From assembly GCA_902595555.1 (NCBI GenBank), contig CACJQM010000006.1, forward strand, positions 1 to 40,241: a stretch of 40,241 nucleotides of DNA, given 5' to 3'. The notes under the pieces were generated by a model that saw only the letters and a program-made list of their open reading frames with translations, had not been told where the DNA came from and ran no database searches. Positions 16,415 to 24,548 of this stretch are shown here, piece by piece. Each line of letters opens with the position of its first letter. Within the stretch, counting starts at the first letter, position 1. The position numbers were made by a program, and so were the translations under genes. The DNA comes from an uncultured Bacteroidota bacterium (GTDB lineage Bacteria > Bacteroidota > Bacteroidia > Flavobacteriales > Flavobacteriaceae).

Positions 16415-17175
16415 TCCTCAATAGTAGAATTATTGGGTCTAGCGATAAGAAAATTATAATACTTCATGGCTTATTAGGGTCATTGGATAACTGGATTACA
16501 TTTGGTAAAAAACTATCCCTAAAAGATTATGAAGTTCATCTAATTGATCAAAGAAATCATGGAAAAAGTTTTCACTCTGATGAATTTAGCTATAAACATA
16601 TGTCCAATGATTTAAAAAACTATTTAGATCATCATAGAATTAAGCATGTTTCAATAGTGGGTCATTCAATGGGTGGAAAAACCGCGATGTTATTCTCTCT
16701 TACCTATCCTGATTTTGTAAACAAATTAATCGTAGTTGATATTTTACCTATTAGTTACAATAGAGATTATGATTTAATTTTTGATTCTTTATTAAAAGTT
16801 GATCTTACCAGAATAAAATCGAGAAATGATTTTAATTTACATTTAAAAAAATATTTTAAAGAGGATTCTTTTATACTTTTTTTATCTAAAAATTTAAAAA
16901 GATCCAATGATGGTAAATTCTCGTTCAAGTCAAATATTAAAGTCTTACAAAAAGAAATAAATAATATAACTGATGAAATTAATTATAACAATACATACCA
17001 AAAGGAAATTATTTTTGTAAAAGGAGAAAATTCAGACTACATTGATGAGACTTATCTTAAATTAACTCAAAATCTTTTCCCAAAATATAAATTATCAATT
17101 GTAAAGAATGCTGGTCATTGGCTTCATCATGATAATTTTGATGAATTCTTTTCAATTTGCATAAGTAATTTATAA
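16411..17175 (+). CDS. Alpha/beta hydrolase, YbfF-like esterase
   Basis: A 254-aa cytoplasmic hydrolase. The oxyanion-region motif HGLLGSLDNW (19-28), the segment DQRNHGKSF, the nucleophile elbow GHSMGG with Ser86, and the C-terminal catalytic His in NAGHWLHHD (H236) are all visible. These match the YbfF/esterase group of alpha/beta hydrolases, whose physiological substrates are not well defined. Its ATG overlaps the pdxJ stop by 4 nt, a pairing that gives no clear functional clue. A strong promoter for tig follows its stop. Confidence 0.9.
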   Translation: MILNSRIIGSSDKKIIILHGLLGSLDNWITFGKKLSLKDYEVHLIDQRNHGKSFHSDEFSYKHMSNDLKNYLDHHRIKHVSIVGHSMGGKTAMLFSLTYPDFVNKLIVVDILPISYNRDYDLIFDSLLKVDLTRIKSRNDFNLHLKKYFKEDSFILFLSKNLKRSNDGKFSFKSNIKVLQKEINNITDEINYNNTYQKEIIFVKGENSDYIDETYLKLTQNLFPKYKLSIVKNAGHWLHHDNFDEFFSICISNL

Positions 17176-17183
17176 AATTAAAA

Positions 17184-17214
17184 TTGCTATAAAATCTAAA
17201 AAAGATTACTTTTG
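17184..17214 (+). promoter_or_regulatory. Bacteroidota-type promoter for tig-clpP-clpX
   Basis: TTG (17184-17186), a 20-bp spacer, then TACTTTTG (17207-17214) match the Bacteroidota housekeeping consensus TTG-N17-23-TAnnTTTG fully. Transcription would begin near 17220, about 10 bases before the tig ATG at 17231. The spacer contains a short inverted repeat AATCT-AAAAA-AGATT (17193-17207), which overlaps the first base of the -7 box. Confidence 0.7.
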
Positions 17215-17230
17215 AACGCAATTTTTTTTC

Positions 17231-18559
17231 ATGAAAATAGATTTAAATAAAAAGAATAAGGAGATATCGGTTATTGCAATTGAAATATCTCCAAATGATT
17301 ATCAGGAAAAGGTTCAGAACATTTTAAATGACTATAGAAAAAAGGCAAATATTCCTGGTTTTAGAAAAGGTTTTGTGCCGATGGGAATGATAAAAAAACA
17401 ATATGAACTCCCGGTTAAAGTTGACGAGATAAATAAATTAGTTCAAAACGAGCTAGGTAAATATATTACTGAAAATAAATTATCAATAATTGGAAGTCCA
17501 ATTCCGTCTGAAGGAGATGATATTAACTGGAAGGATGAAAATATTAAACTGAGCTTTGATATTGCTAAAAAACCTACTTTTAAAATTAATCTCAAACCGA
17601 AAAAACCCATAGTTTATTATAACATCACAGCTGATAAGTCTATGATTAACAACCAAGTCGAAGCTTATCAAAATCAATATGGTAAACTGATTTCTGTTCA
17701 AAATATTGAAGACAATACGAATATAATTGGGGTCTTTTCATGTGAAAAAATAGATCACACAAAAGATGCAAATTTTAATTCTGATTTATTATTGAAGGCC
17801 ACATTTAAAAAAGTCTTTTTAAATGCTAAAGTTGGTGATAGTTTAAAACTTAATGTATCCAAAATATTTAAAGATGAAAGTGAACTTCATAAAATCACTG
17901 GAATAGAAGAGGAGAAACTCAATGAAGTTGATGAAATTGATTTTAAAATAAATGAGTTGAACAAAAATGAAAAAGCTGAAACAAATAATGACTTTTTCAA
18001 AAAAGTATATCCAAACGAAACCATTAAAAGTCTTAATGAATTTAAAAATAAAATTAAAGAGGATATAGAGAAACAATTCGTTAATCAATCAGATCAAAAA
18101 TTTTTAAATGATGTAACTGACTCATTTATAAAAGAAACTAAAATTTCATTGCCTGAGGATTTTCTCAAGAGATTAATGAAACTTAATTCTAAGGAGGAAA
18201 TTTCAAATGAAGACTTAGAAAAAGAATATTCAAATTCTGAAAATGGAATAAAATATCAATTGATTGAAGAAAAATTGCTAATTGAAAATGACATTCAAAT
18301 AAATGCTGATTCAATTAAAGAATTTGCCACTAAAATGATTAAGAATCAAATGGCTGCTTATGGTCAAAAGGAACCAGAACAAAAAGAACTAGATTCAATT
18401 TTAAGTAGAATATTATCCAATCAGGAGGAAGTTAAAAGGATAAGCAATCAAATCATCAGTGAAAAACTTTTGTTAATTTACAAGGAAAAAATAAATAAGA
18501 AAGATAAAAAAGTTTCTTATGAAGAATATATTGAAATAGCCTACAAGAAAAATAATTAA
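17231..18559 (+). CDS. tig: Trigger factor
   Basis: A 442-aa ribosome-bound chaperone for nascent chains. The N-terminal domain has the ribosome-docking signature GFRKGFVP (43-50) and the following IKKQYELPVKVDEI. The middle region (about 150-240), where the FKBP-like PPIase domain would lie, is divergent, as in other Bacteroidota. The C-terminal half is a long, Lys/Glu/Asn-rich helical region (about 255-430), which forms the cradle. Length is normal. It is first in the classical tig-clpP-clpX order and has its own promoter at 17184-17214; clpP begins 9 nt after the stop. Confidence 0.93.
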   Translation: MKIDLNKKNKEISVIAIEISPNDYQEKVQNILNDYRKKANIPGFRKGFVPMGMIKKQYELPVKVDEINKLVQNELGKYITENKLSIIGSPIPSEGDDINWKDENIKLSFDIAKKPTFKINLKPKKPIVYYNITADKSMINNQVEAYQNQYGKLISVQNIEDNTNIIGVFSCEKIDHTKDANFNSDLLLKATFKKVFLNAKVGDSLKLNVSKIFKDESELHKITGIEEEKLNEVDEIDFKINELNKNEKAETNNDFFKKVYPNETIKSLNEFKNKIKEDIEKQFVNQSDQKFLNDVTDSFIKETKISLPEDFLKRLMKLNSKEEISNEDLEKEYSNSENGIKYQLIEEKLLIENDIQINADSIKEFATKMIKNQMAAYGQKEPEQKELDSILSRILSNQEEVKRISNQIISEKLLLIYKEKINKKDKKVSYEEYIEIAYKKNN

Positions 18560-18568
18560 CTTTGATAT

Positions 18569-19228
18569 ATGAATTATTCTGAAGAATTTAAAAAATATGC
18601 TACAAAACATCATGGTGTTAATTCTATGTATTATGATAAGATAGTTAGTAGTATGACACCTTACATCATTGAAGAAAGACAACTAAATGTGGCTCAAATG
18701 GATGTTTTTTCAAGATTAATGATGGATAGAATTATTTTTTTAGGAACAGCCATAAACGATTCTGTTGCTAATATTATTCAAGCACAATTACTATTTCTTG
18801 AGAGTACAGACAAGGAAAAAGACATTCAAATATATATCAACTCTCCTGGAGGATCTGTTTATGCCGGTTTAGGCATCTATGATACAATGCAATTTATTGG
18901 CCCCAATGTTGCAACAATTTGTACAGGCATAGCTGCATCAATGGCAGCTGTATTATTATGTGCTGGTGAAAAGGGAAAAAGATCAGGTCTTACTCATTCA
19001 AGAGTAATGATTCATCAACCATTGGGTGGGGCACAAGGTCAAGCATCTGATATTGAAATTACAGCTAGAGAGATTGGGAAGTTAAAAAAAGAATTATACG
19101 AAATAATCGCTAGTCATACTGGTCAGAAATACGATAAAGTTTATGAGGATTCAGATAGAGATTATTGGATGAAAGCTCCAGAAGCCAAAAAATATGGTAT
19201 GATAGATGAAGTTCTTTCAAAAAAATAA
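18569..19228 (+). CDS. clpP: ATP-dependent Clp protease proteolytic subunit
   Basis: A 219-aa serine protease that forms the barrel of the ClpXP protease. The catalytic triad is complete and correctly spaced: Ser124 in GIAASMAAVLL, His149 in MIHQPLGGAQGQ and Asp198 in SDRDYWM. The oxyanion region INSPGGSV (90-97) and the C-terminal KYGMIDEV are also conserved. The N-terminal 25-30 residues probably form a propeptide. It lies between tig and clpX with gaps of 9 and 8 nt, in a single transcription unit. Confidence 0.97.
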   Translation: MNYSEEFKKYATKHHGVNSMYYDKIVSSMTPYIIEERQLNVAQMDVFSRLMMDRIIFLGTAINDSVANIIQAQLLFLESTDKEKDIQIYINSPGGSVYAGLGIYDTMQFIGPNVATICTGIAASMAAVLLCAGEKGKRSGLTHSRVMIHQPLGGAQGQASDIEITAREIGKLKKELYEIIASHTGQKYDKVYEDSDRDYWMKAPEAKKYGMIDEVLSKK

Positions 19229-19236
19229 TTTCAATA

Positions 19237-20463
19237 ATGTCTGAGGAAAGATTATCCTGCTCATTTTGCGGTCTTAATAAGCTCCAAACTAAAATATTAG
19301 TTGCCGGTCAGGATGCACATATATGTGATCAATGTATTGAGCAGGCTTTTTCAATTCTAAATCATCAAAATAAGTCCAAGGAAGTTTCAATCTCTGATGA
19401 AAGTAAAACATTAAATCCAAAAGCAATCAAAGAATATCTAGATGACTATGTTGTTGGTCAAGAATATTCCAAAAAAGTTATTTCTGTTTCTGTATATAAC
19501 CATTATAAAAGAATTTCTCAAGAGAATGAGGATAATATTGAAATAGAAAAAAGCAATGTAGTTATGGTTGGTCCAACAGGAACTGGCAAGACATTAATTG
19601 CAAAAACAATTTCTAAACTATTAGATGTGCCATTGGCGATTGTTGATGCAACAGTCCTTACTGAAGCTGGATATGTTGGAGAAGATGTGGAAAATATTTT
19701 GACTAGACTTTTACAGGCGTCCGATTACAATGTTGAAAAAGCTGAAAGAGGAATCATTTTTATTGATGAAATTGATAAAATTTCTAGAAAAAGTGACAAC
19801 CCATCAATAACAAGAGATGTCTCTGGAGAAGGTGTTCAACAGGCTCTGCTTAAATTAATGGAAGGTGCAGTTGTAAATGTCCCGCCAAAAGGTGGTAGAA
19901 AGCATCCAGATCAAAACTTTATAAAGCTAAATACATCAAATATTTTATTTATAGCTGGTGGTGCTTTTAACGGTATAGAAAAAATTATATCAAAAAGACT
20001 CAACATGAATGCTGTAGGATTCAAAAACTCCAAAATCAAATCTGTTGGTGAGTCTAAACATATAATCAAGAATATCATTCCAAATGATTTAAAAGATTTT
20101 GGTTTAATTCCTGAAATTTTGGGGAGACTACCTATTCTAACATATATGCTTGAATTAGACTCGGCTGATTTAAAGAAAGTTTTAACAGAACCAAAAAACT
20201 CTCTTATCAAACAATATATAAAGTTGTTTGAAATTGATGGAATAAAACTTGATTTTGATGATGATGCCCTTGATTATATTGTTCGTAAAGCAATTGAATT
20301 TAAATTAGGTGCCAGAGGCCTAAGATCGATTTGTGAAAGCATTCTTATTGATGATATGTTTAATATGCCGGGTTCTAATAAAAAGAGTTTATCTATAAAC
20401 AAAAAGTATATTGAAAGTAAGCTTGATGGTCTTAACTTTTCAGGTTTAAAAGAAGCCTCCTAA
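19237..20463 (+). CDS. clpX: ATP-dependent Clp protease ATP-binding subunit ClpX
   Basis: A 408-aa AAA+ unfoldase that feeds substrates to ClpP. The N-terminal zinc-binding domain has C8, C11, C30 and C33. Walker A is GPTGTGKT (112-119), the pore-1 loop is GYVG (145-148), Walker B is IIFIDEID (173-180), and the RKH loop is at RKHP (221-224). A sensor-2 segment lies in KLGARGLRSI. All are typical, as is the length. The gene ends head-on with the 59-aa membrane protein gene, sharing 4 bp with its stop, so the terminator must lie inside coding sequence. Confidence 0.97.
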   Translation: MSEERLSCSFCGLNKLQTKILVAGQDAHICDQCIEQAFSILNHQNKSKEVSISDESKTLNPKAIKEYLDDYVVGQEYSKKVISVSVYNHYKRISQENEDNIEIEKSNVVMVGPTGTGKTLIAKTISKLLDVPLAIVDATVLTEAGYVGEDVENILTRLLQASDYNVEKAERGIIFIDEIDKISRKSDNPSITRDVSGEGVQQALLKLMEGAVVNVPPKGGRKHPDQNFIKLNTSNILFIAGGAFNGIEKIISKRLNMNAVGFKNSKIKSVGESKHIIKNIIPNDLKDFGLIPEILGRLPILTYMLELDSADLKKVLTEPKNSLIKQYIKLFEIDGIKLDFDDDALDYIVRKAIEFKLGARGLRSICESILIDDMFNMPGSNKKSLSINKKYIESKLDGLNFSGLKEAS

Positions 20464-20639
20464 TTTAAATTTTTTTTACTGTAAAATTTTTTATACAAAA
20501 TTATTATTGTCACTGCAGCCAATATATATGGAATGGCTGCCAAGTATGCAATTCCATCATTTAAACTCTCAGCAGTTTGTTGATCAGCACCTGATTCAAG
20601 AACTGCCTTACACATTGAGCATTGAATTAAATATATCAT
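20460..20639 (-). CDS. Small membrane protein with an N-terminal CxxC, oxidase assembly cluster
   Basis: A 59-aa protein starting at ATG 20639, which overlaps the DUF420 stop as ATGA; a longer reading from 20699 is only an upstream frame extension inside the DUF420 gene. The sequence has CSMC at residues 7-10 (MIYLIQCSMCKAVLES), a short polar stretch, one membrane helix (about 31-50, YLAAIPYILAAVTIIILY) and a basic tail. I believe similar short proteins follow DUF420 in other Flavobacteriaceae, but no function is known to me. The CxxC pair beside Sco1 and DUF420 suggests metal or thiol chemistry in oxidase assembly, which is inference. It overlaps the clpX end by 4 bp. Confidence 0.75.
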   Translation of the reverse strand: MIYLIQCSMCKAVLESGADQQTAESLNDGIAYLAAIPYILAAVTIIILYKKFYSKKNLN

Positions 20640-21226
20640 ACGTAATATGGAGAAATCATTAAATATACTATTACACCAGTTACTGCAACATAAAGCCACA
20701 CCGGAAAGGTAACTTTAGCAATTTTTCTGTGTGATACAAATTTTGACTGAAATGCTCTTACGTAACTTACTAAAACCAGCGGAATTACCACTATAGAGAG
20801 TAAAATATGTGTAATCAAAATGAAAAAATAGACATAAGCAATTGGCCCCGAACCACCATATGGCGTTGGGTCTGAGGTAATATGATATGCAATATACATC
20901 ACTAAAAATGACAATGATAGTGCAATACAAACCTTAATTAGATTCTCATGAATTTTTCTTTTACCGTTTTTTATATAATAAACAGCTGCGACCAATAATA
21001 TGCCCGTAAGTCCATTTATTGTTGCATAAATGGGAGGTAAAAAAGTTAAGGGCTCTGCGATTGGTAAATTTTCAAGAAGAATGATTGGATCACTATTAGG
21101 AATTCGCATGTCAAAGATTAATTTATCTTGTTCCCATTTAGTAAATAATAAAAGTGCAACTACAACTGGTACAAGAACAGACACAATCCATATTAATATG
21201 TTATATAGCTTAGAATTCTTATCCAT
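20636..21226 (-). CDS. DUF420 membrane protein (CtaM/YozB-like)
   Basis: A 196-aa inner-membrane protein with five or six hydrophobic segments (about 9-28, 61-80, 97-115, 128-152, 172-193). Conserved DUF420 features include a histidine in MYIAYHITSD, ITHILLSI and SHRKIAKVTFPVWLYVAVTG near the C-terminus. In Firmicutes the homologue CtaM is needed for assembly of heme-copper oxidases, so a role in oxidase maturation is likely here. The start overlaps the sco1 stop by 8 nt, and its stop overlaps the 59-aa gene, so the three are translated as a coupled set. Confidence 0.9.
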   Translation of the reverse strand: MDKNSKLYNILIWIVSVLVPVVVALLLFTKWEQDKLIFDMRIPNSDPIILLENLPIAEPLTFLPPIYATINGLTGILLVAAVYYIKNGKRKIHENLIKVCIALSLSFLVMYIAYHITSDPTPYGGSGPIAYVYFFILITHILLSIVVIPLVLVSYVRAFQSKFVSHRKIAKVTFPVWLYVAVTGVIVYLMISPYYV

Positions 21227-21926
21227 TCTCTAATAATTTTTTTATATCTTCTTTTATCATATCAATTCCTTGAATTTCACTTCCAGCAGACGTAATACCT
21301 AAATAATAAACAATTGGATTACCATTGATATCTCTTCTAGATCTTAAAAATCCATTTTTATCAATTAAAGCAAAAAATCCTTGATGCTCAAACCCACCTG
21401 CAACAGCTGGATTAACGCCGGCAAAAATATTAAAACCACTATTAGACAGTTCATAAATATTATCAACTTTCCCAGTTAAAAAATGCCAATTTTTTGATTT
21501 GATTTCTAACCTTTCCGAGTACTCTTTTAATCTTTTTGGAGTATCAGTTATTGGATCAATTGTAAATGATGCAATTCCAAAATCCTCTCTATTTCCATAT
21601 TCATTGTCTAATATTTTCATGTTTTGATTCATTTCAATACAAATTGATGGACATGATGTGAAAAAAAACTCAGCAACATAAACTTTTCCTAAAAAATCCT
21701 CATTTCCTATATACAAACTATCTTGGTTCATAAAAATAAAGTCGGGTACTTTTCTAGCCGATCCATTTAGTTTAATAAAAGACAACTTTGATGATTGATC
21801 AATAGACATGGTCCTATTAGAATCAATTGTCTGGTTAGTGTTTATTCTATTAAATATTTTTGGAAGAAACCAATATCCAAAAACAAGTATTATAATCCCT
21901 AATCCTATATATGACTTGTTTTTCAT
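21219..21926 (-). CDS. SCO1/SenC family copper chaperone
   Basis: A 235-aa membrane-anchored thioredoxin-fold protein that inserts copper into the CuA centre of cytochrome oxidase. An N-terminal anchor (about 5-24) is followed by a Sco domain with the copper-binding CPSIC (C92, C96) in EFFFTSCPSICIEMNQNM, and the third ligand His181 in GFEHQGFFALID. The fold-typical ASFTIDPITDTP lies in between. Length is normal. It shares ATGA with the preceding Cys-less paralogue and overlaps DUF420 by 8 nt. Confidence 0.94.
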   Translation of the reverse strand: MKNKSYIGLGIIILVFGYWFLPKIFNRINTNQTIDSNRTMSIDQSSKLSFIKLNGSARKVPDFIFMNQDSLYIGNEDFLGKVYVAEFFFTSCPSICIEMNQNMKILDNEYGNREDFGIASFTIDPITDTPKRLKEYSERLEIKSKNWHFLTGKVDNIYELSNSGFNIFAGVNPAVAGGFEHQGFFALIDKNGFLRSRRDINGNPIVYYLGITSAGSEIQGIDMIKEDIKKLLENG

Positions 21927-22558
21927 AAATCTTTTCTAGTTATTCCATTTTTTTTGAGAGCTAACCTGTACTCAGCCAAGATTACCTTTACATCATCAAC
22001 CATAAAGTTATTTATATCTGCAACTGACCTTGAATCATAACCAAATTTTATACCATCATCATCATTACGTCCTCTTAAAGATCTCTTCTTATCTACGATG
22101 TAAACATAAGGAGAGCCAGAATATTGATCCAGATTAGTATTAGTATTTAAACTATTGAATACTTCTTCAATAATATTGGGATCAAGAAAAACAAAGTTCC
22201 ATTTTCTCATATCTGTATTGGTACCCATTTCTAATTTATTCTTTAAATCATCAGCAAGTTGTTCGGATTCCAATGGACAAATTACAACAAATTGAAAATC
22301 TTCGAAATCATAAAACCTTTTATATATTTTTTGATTCATATTTAATGCATCACCTTGTCGATCCTCAATATTACTTCCTAAAAAAAATAAAATAGAAATC
22401 TTCTTATTTAAATCAACTTTTGAGTAATCTGAGATAGAAAGTACGTTCTCATTTAGGACAGGTAATTTTGCAAAATTATTTACACCAGACGCAAAAAATA
22501 AGTATGCAACCAATGGAAGCACAAATAGTATGGTAAGTACTATATATTTTTTTTTCAA
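21923..22558 (-). CDS. Cys-less Sco/thioredoxin-like membrane protein
   Basis: A 211-aa protein with an N-terminal anchor helix (about 5-24, ending FFASGVNNF) and a periplasmic domain with a thioredoxin-like pattern: a strand ISILFFLGS where Sco would continue into CxxxC, a helix with NMNQKIYKRF, strand FQFVVICPL, and a late PYVYIVDKKRSLRGR equal to the Sco cis-Pro/strand region. It contains a single cysteine (in VVICPL), not in the metal site, so it cannot bind copper like Sco1. It sits between subunit IV and Sco1 genes and appears to belong to the oxidase cluster. The start is TTG 22558. Function unknown; a scaffolding or regulatory role is inference. Confidence 0.75.
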   Translation of the reverse strand: MKKKYIVLTILFVLPLVAYLFFASGVNNFAKLPVLNENVLSISDYSKVDLNKKISILFFLGSNIEDRQGDALNMNQKIYKRFYDFEDFQFVVICPLESEQLADDLKNKLEMGTNTDMRKWNFVFLDPNIIEEVFNSLNTNTNLDQYSGSPYVYIVDKKRSLRGRNDDDGIKFGYDSRSVADINNFMVDDVKVILAEYRLALKKNGITRKDL

Positions 22559-22567
22559 AATAATAAT

Positions 22568-22954
22568 TTAAAAATTCCAGCTCACGAAGCCTTCATACAT
22601 TATATCATAGATATAGTTTCCTTCGACTAAGAAAATAAATGCAGCGTAACCAATTAAAAAGATTAGAGTTATTACAACGGATACCTGCAGGCCAAACTTT
22701 TCATCTCTCATGTGCATAAAATCCCAAGTTATATAATATGCTTTTACAAGAGTTAAGATGACAAAGATCCAGTTAATCAATTTCATGGATAGAAATTGAG
22801 CCATTAAAGCTTCAGGTTTTACAATACCTAATACAACTTCAATAGCAGTTACAATGGAAAGAAAAATTAAAACTCCCCATATTTTTTGAACATTAGATTT
22901 AAATTTAATTAAGCCTCTAAAAATTTCTAATTTATGTTCTGTTTCGTGTGCCAT
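22568..22954 (-). CDS. Cytochrome c oxidase subunit IV family protein
   Basis: A 128-aa membrane protein with three hydrophobic helices (about 24-44, 57-75 and 91-113) and a charged N-terminus. The motif KAYYITWDFMHMRDEKFGL after the second helix is typical of the bacterial oxidase subunit IV (CyoD/CtaF-like) family, in which this loop carries conserved charged residues. It is probably a small accessory subunit that stabilises the heme-copper oxidase. It follows subunit III by 6 nt. Confidence 0.88.
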   Translation of the reverse strand: MAHETEHKLEIFRGLIKFKSNVQKIWGVLIFLSIVTAIEVVLGIVKPEALMAQFLSMKLINWIFVILTLVKAYYITWDFMHMRDEKFGLQVSVVITLIFLIGYAAFIFLVEGNYIYDIMYEGFVSWNF

Positions 22955-22960
22955 AGTTAA

Positions 22961-23938
22961 TTATACCAAGTAGAAGAATGTAAATACAAAAACCCAAACT
23001 AGATCAACAAAGTGCCAATATAAACCAACTTTTTCAACCATTTCATAATGTCCTCTTTTTTCATAGGTTCCTAATAAAACATTGATGAAAATAATAATAT
23101 TAATAATGACACCAGAGAAAACATGAAAACCGTGAAAGCCTGTTATAAAAAAGAAAAAATCAGCAAATAACCTATTGCCGTATTCATTATGAATTAAATT
23201 AGCACCTCTAACTACATAAACAGCTTGTTTAACTTTTTCGATAGATTGCTGACGATTTAATACAATCTTGTGGCCTTTTTCATCAATTTTTTCCATTCTA
23301 ACAACAATTGAGGGATCAGCCATAAATCCTTCTGTTACTTCAGCTACTGAATATTCATCAAGAGCGGGTTCACTTTGAAACCATAACCCATTGTTCTTTT
23401 TATGTTGTTCCCTGTATTGCGGTTTATAAACAGCAAAATCTTCAATTGATAATCTTTTATTATTATTACTGTCAACAAATTGAATAATCATTCCTCCTCT
23501 TGTTTCTAATGCTCCATATTCTCCCTTTATAAAGTTTTTCCATTCCCACGCTTGTGATCCTACAAAAACAGCTCCACCTATAATAGTTAAAAACATGTAA
23601 AAGATCACCTTATCTTTCTGCATCTTATGACCAGCATCAACAGCTAATACCATAGTTACAGATGAGAAAATTAATATAAATGTCATTAAAGCAACATAGT
23701 ACATCGGAGCATCAACGCCGTGCAATCCGGGAAAGTGAGTAAAAACTTCATCGGCTATTGGCCAAGAATCAATATTTTTAAACCTTGAGAATCCGTATGC
23801 AATTAAAAAACCAGTAAAAGTTAATGCATCAGATACTATAAAAAACCACATCATTAGTTTTCCGTAGCTAGCATTAAGTGGGCGTGGTTCCTGTGTTAAT
23901 TCTGGTTGAATTTCAGTAGAGGAAACTGTCGAACTCAT
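22961..23938 (-). CDS. Cytochrome c oxidase subunit III, long form with loop insertion
   Basis: A 325-aa heme-copper oxidase subunit III. The family motifs are clear: SYGKLMMWFFIVSDALTF at the start, WEWKNFI in the middle, TGFHGFHVFSG (about 266-276) and YWHFVDLVWVFVF (307-319). Unlike usual subunits of about 200 residues, this one has a hydrophilic insertion of about 115 residues (about 139-255) between the fourth and fifth helices. The insertion contains DSNNNKRLSIED (156-167), an EF-hand-like loop. It pairs with a shorter subunit III paralogue 34 nt upstream. Genes for subunits I and II are not in the window. Confidence 0.93.
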   Translation of the reverse strand: MSSTVSSTEIQPELTQEPRPLNASYGKLMMWFFIVSDALTFTGFLIAYGFSRFKNIDSWPIADEVFTHFPGLHGVDAPMYYVALMTFILIFSSVTMVLAVDAGHKMQKDKVIFYMFLTIIGGAVFVGSQAWEWKNFIKGEYGALETRGGMIIQFVDSNNNKRLSIEDFAVYKPQYREQHKKNNGLWFQSEPALDEYSVAEVTEGFMADPSIVVRMEKIDEKGHKIVLNRQQSIEKVKQAVYVVRGANLIHNEYGNRLFADFFFFITGFHGFHVFSGVIINIIIFINVLLGTYEKRGHYEMVEKVGLYWHFVDLVWVFVFTFFYLV

Positions 23939-23972
23939 TAACTAAAATAATTTTTTCAAAGTTAAGTAATTT

Positions 23973-24548
23973 TTATCCAAAGAAATAGAAAAATAAAAAC
24001 AAATAAAGCCATAAAATATCAAGAAAATGCCAAAAAGTAACACCAAGGTTAAAACCTAATTTATTGATTTGATATTTATTTTTGCTTGTATTGTAAATTA
24101 ATACCATTAAAACTATAATTCCAGCAAATAAATGTACTGCGTGTAGGAAAGTTAATACATATATAAAAGATGTGGTTATAGTACTTTGTGCCCCAGCAAA
24201 AAAATAACCCATTTCAATTAAGCTTTTAAAAGACAAAAATTGAAGTACACAAAAAGTAATTCCTAGCATCAAAGTAAATGATAACCAAGACAGTACGCTA
24301 TTTTTTGATTTATTATTAACAAGATTATACTTAGCAAACTGGATGGTTATACTACTTATAATTAATAAAATAGTACTGTAAAAAAATAATACTGGCAACT
24401 CAAAATCTACTAACCAGTCAGGTCTCCCTTTACTAACTATGTAAGCACTGGTAAGACCTGCAAAAGTCATTGTTATACTAAGTAATCCAAACAACAGCAT
24501 CATCTTTTTAGCTCTTACTTTACTAGGATCTATAATTTTATCACTCAT
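23973..24548 (-). CDS. Cytochrome c oxidase subunit III, short form
   Basis: A 191-aa oxidase subunit III paralogue with five helices and the family motifs TFLHAVHLFAG and FWHFLDILWLYLFLFFYF near the C-terminus. It has the usual short loops and lacks the insertion of its neighbour. Two adjacent subunit III genes of unequal length are normal in Bacteroidota oxidase clusters. Whether both are in one complex cannot be told from the sequence. The start shares ATGA with the cyoE/ctaB stop, so it is coupled to heme O synthase. Confidence 0.92.
   Translation of the reverse strand: MSDKIIDPSKVRAKKMMLLFGLLSITMTFAGLTSAYIVSKGRPDWLVDFELPVLFFYSTILLIISSITIQFAKYNLVNNKSKNSVLSWLSFTLMLGITFCVLQFLSFKSLIEMGYFFAGAQSTITTSFIYVLTFLHAVHLFAGIIVLMVLIYNTSKNKYQINKLGFNLGVTFWHFLDILWLYLFLFFYFFG

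Noticed and set aside
20464-20496. AT-only inverted repeat (AAATTTT / AAAATTT) followed by T residues after clpX
   Set aside because: The stem has no G-C pairs and lies inside the coding end of the 59-aa gene; in such AT-rich DNA it is expected by chance.
20640-20699. Upstream extension of the 59-aa protein to 79 residues
   Set aside because: The extra 20 residues are the reading of the DUF420 gene in another frame; ATG 20639 with ATGA overlap is the natural start.
23957-23964. TAACTTTG on the minus strand between the two subunit III genes, a perfect -7 match
   Set aside because: No TTG lies 17-23 bp upstream (the nearest TTTG is 13 bp away), and the genes are 34 nt apart in a clear operon.
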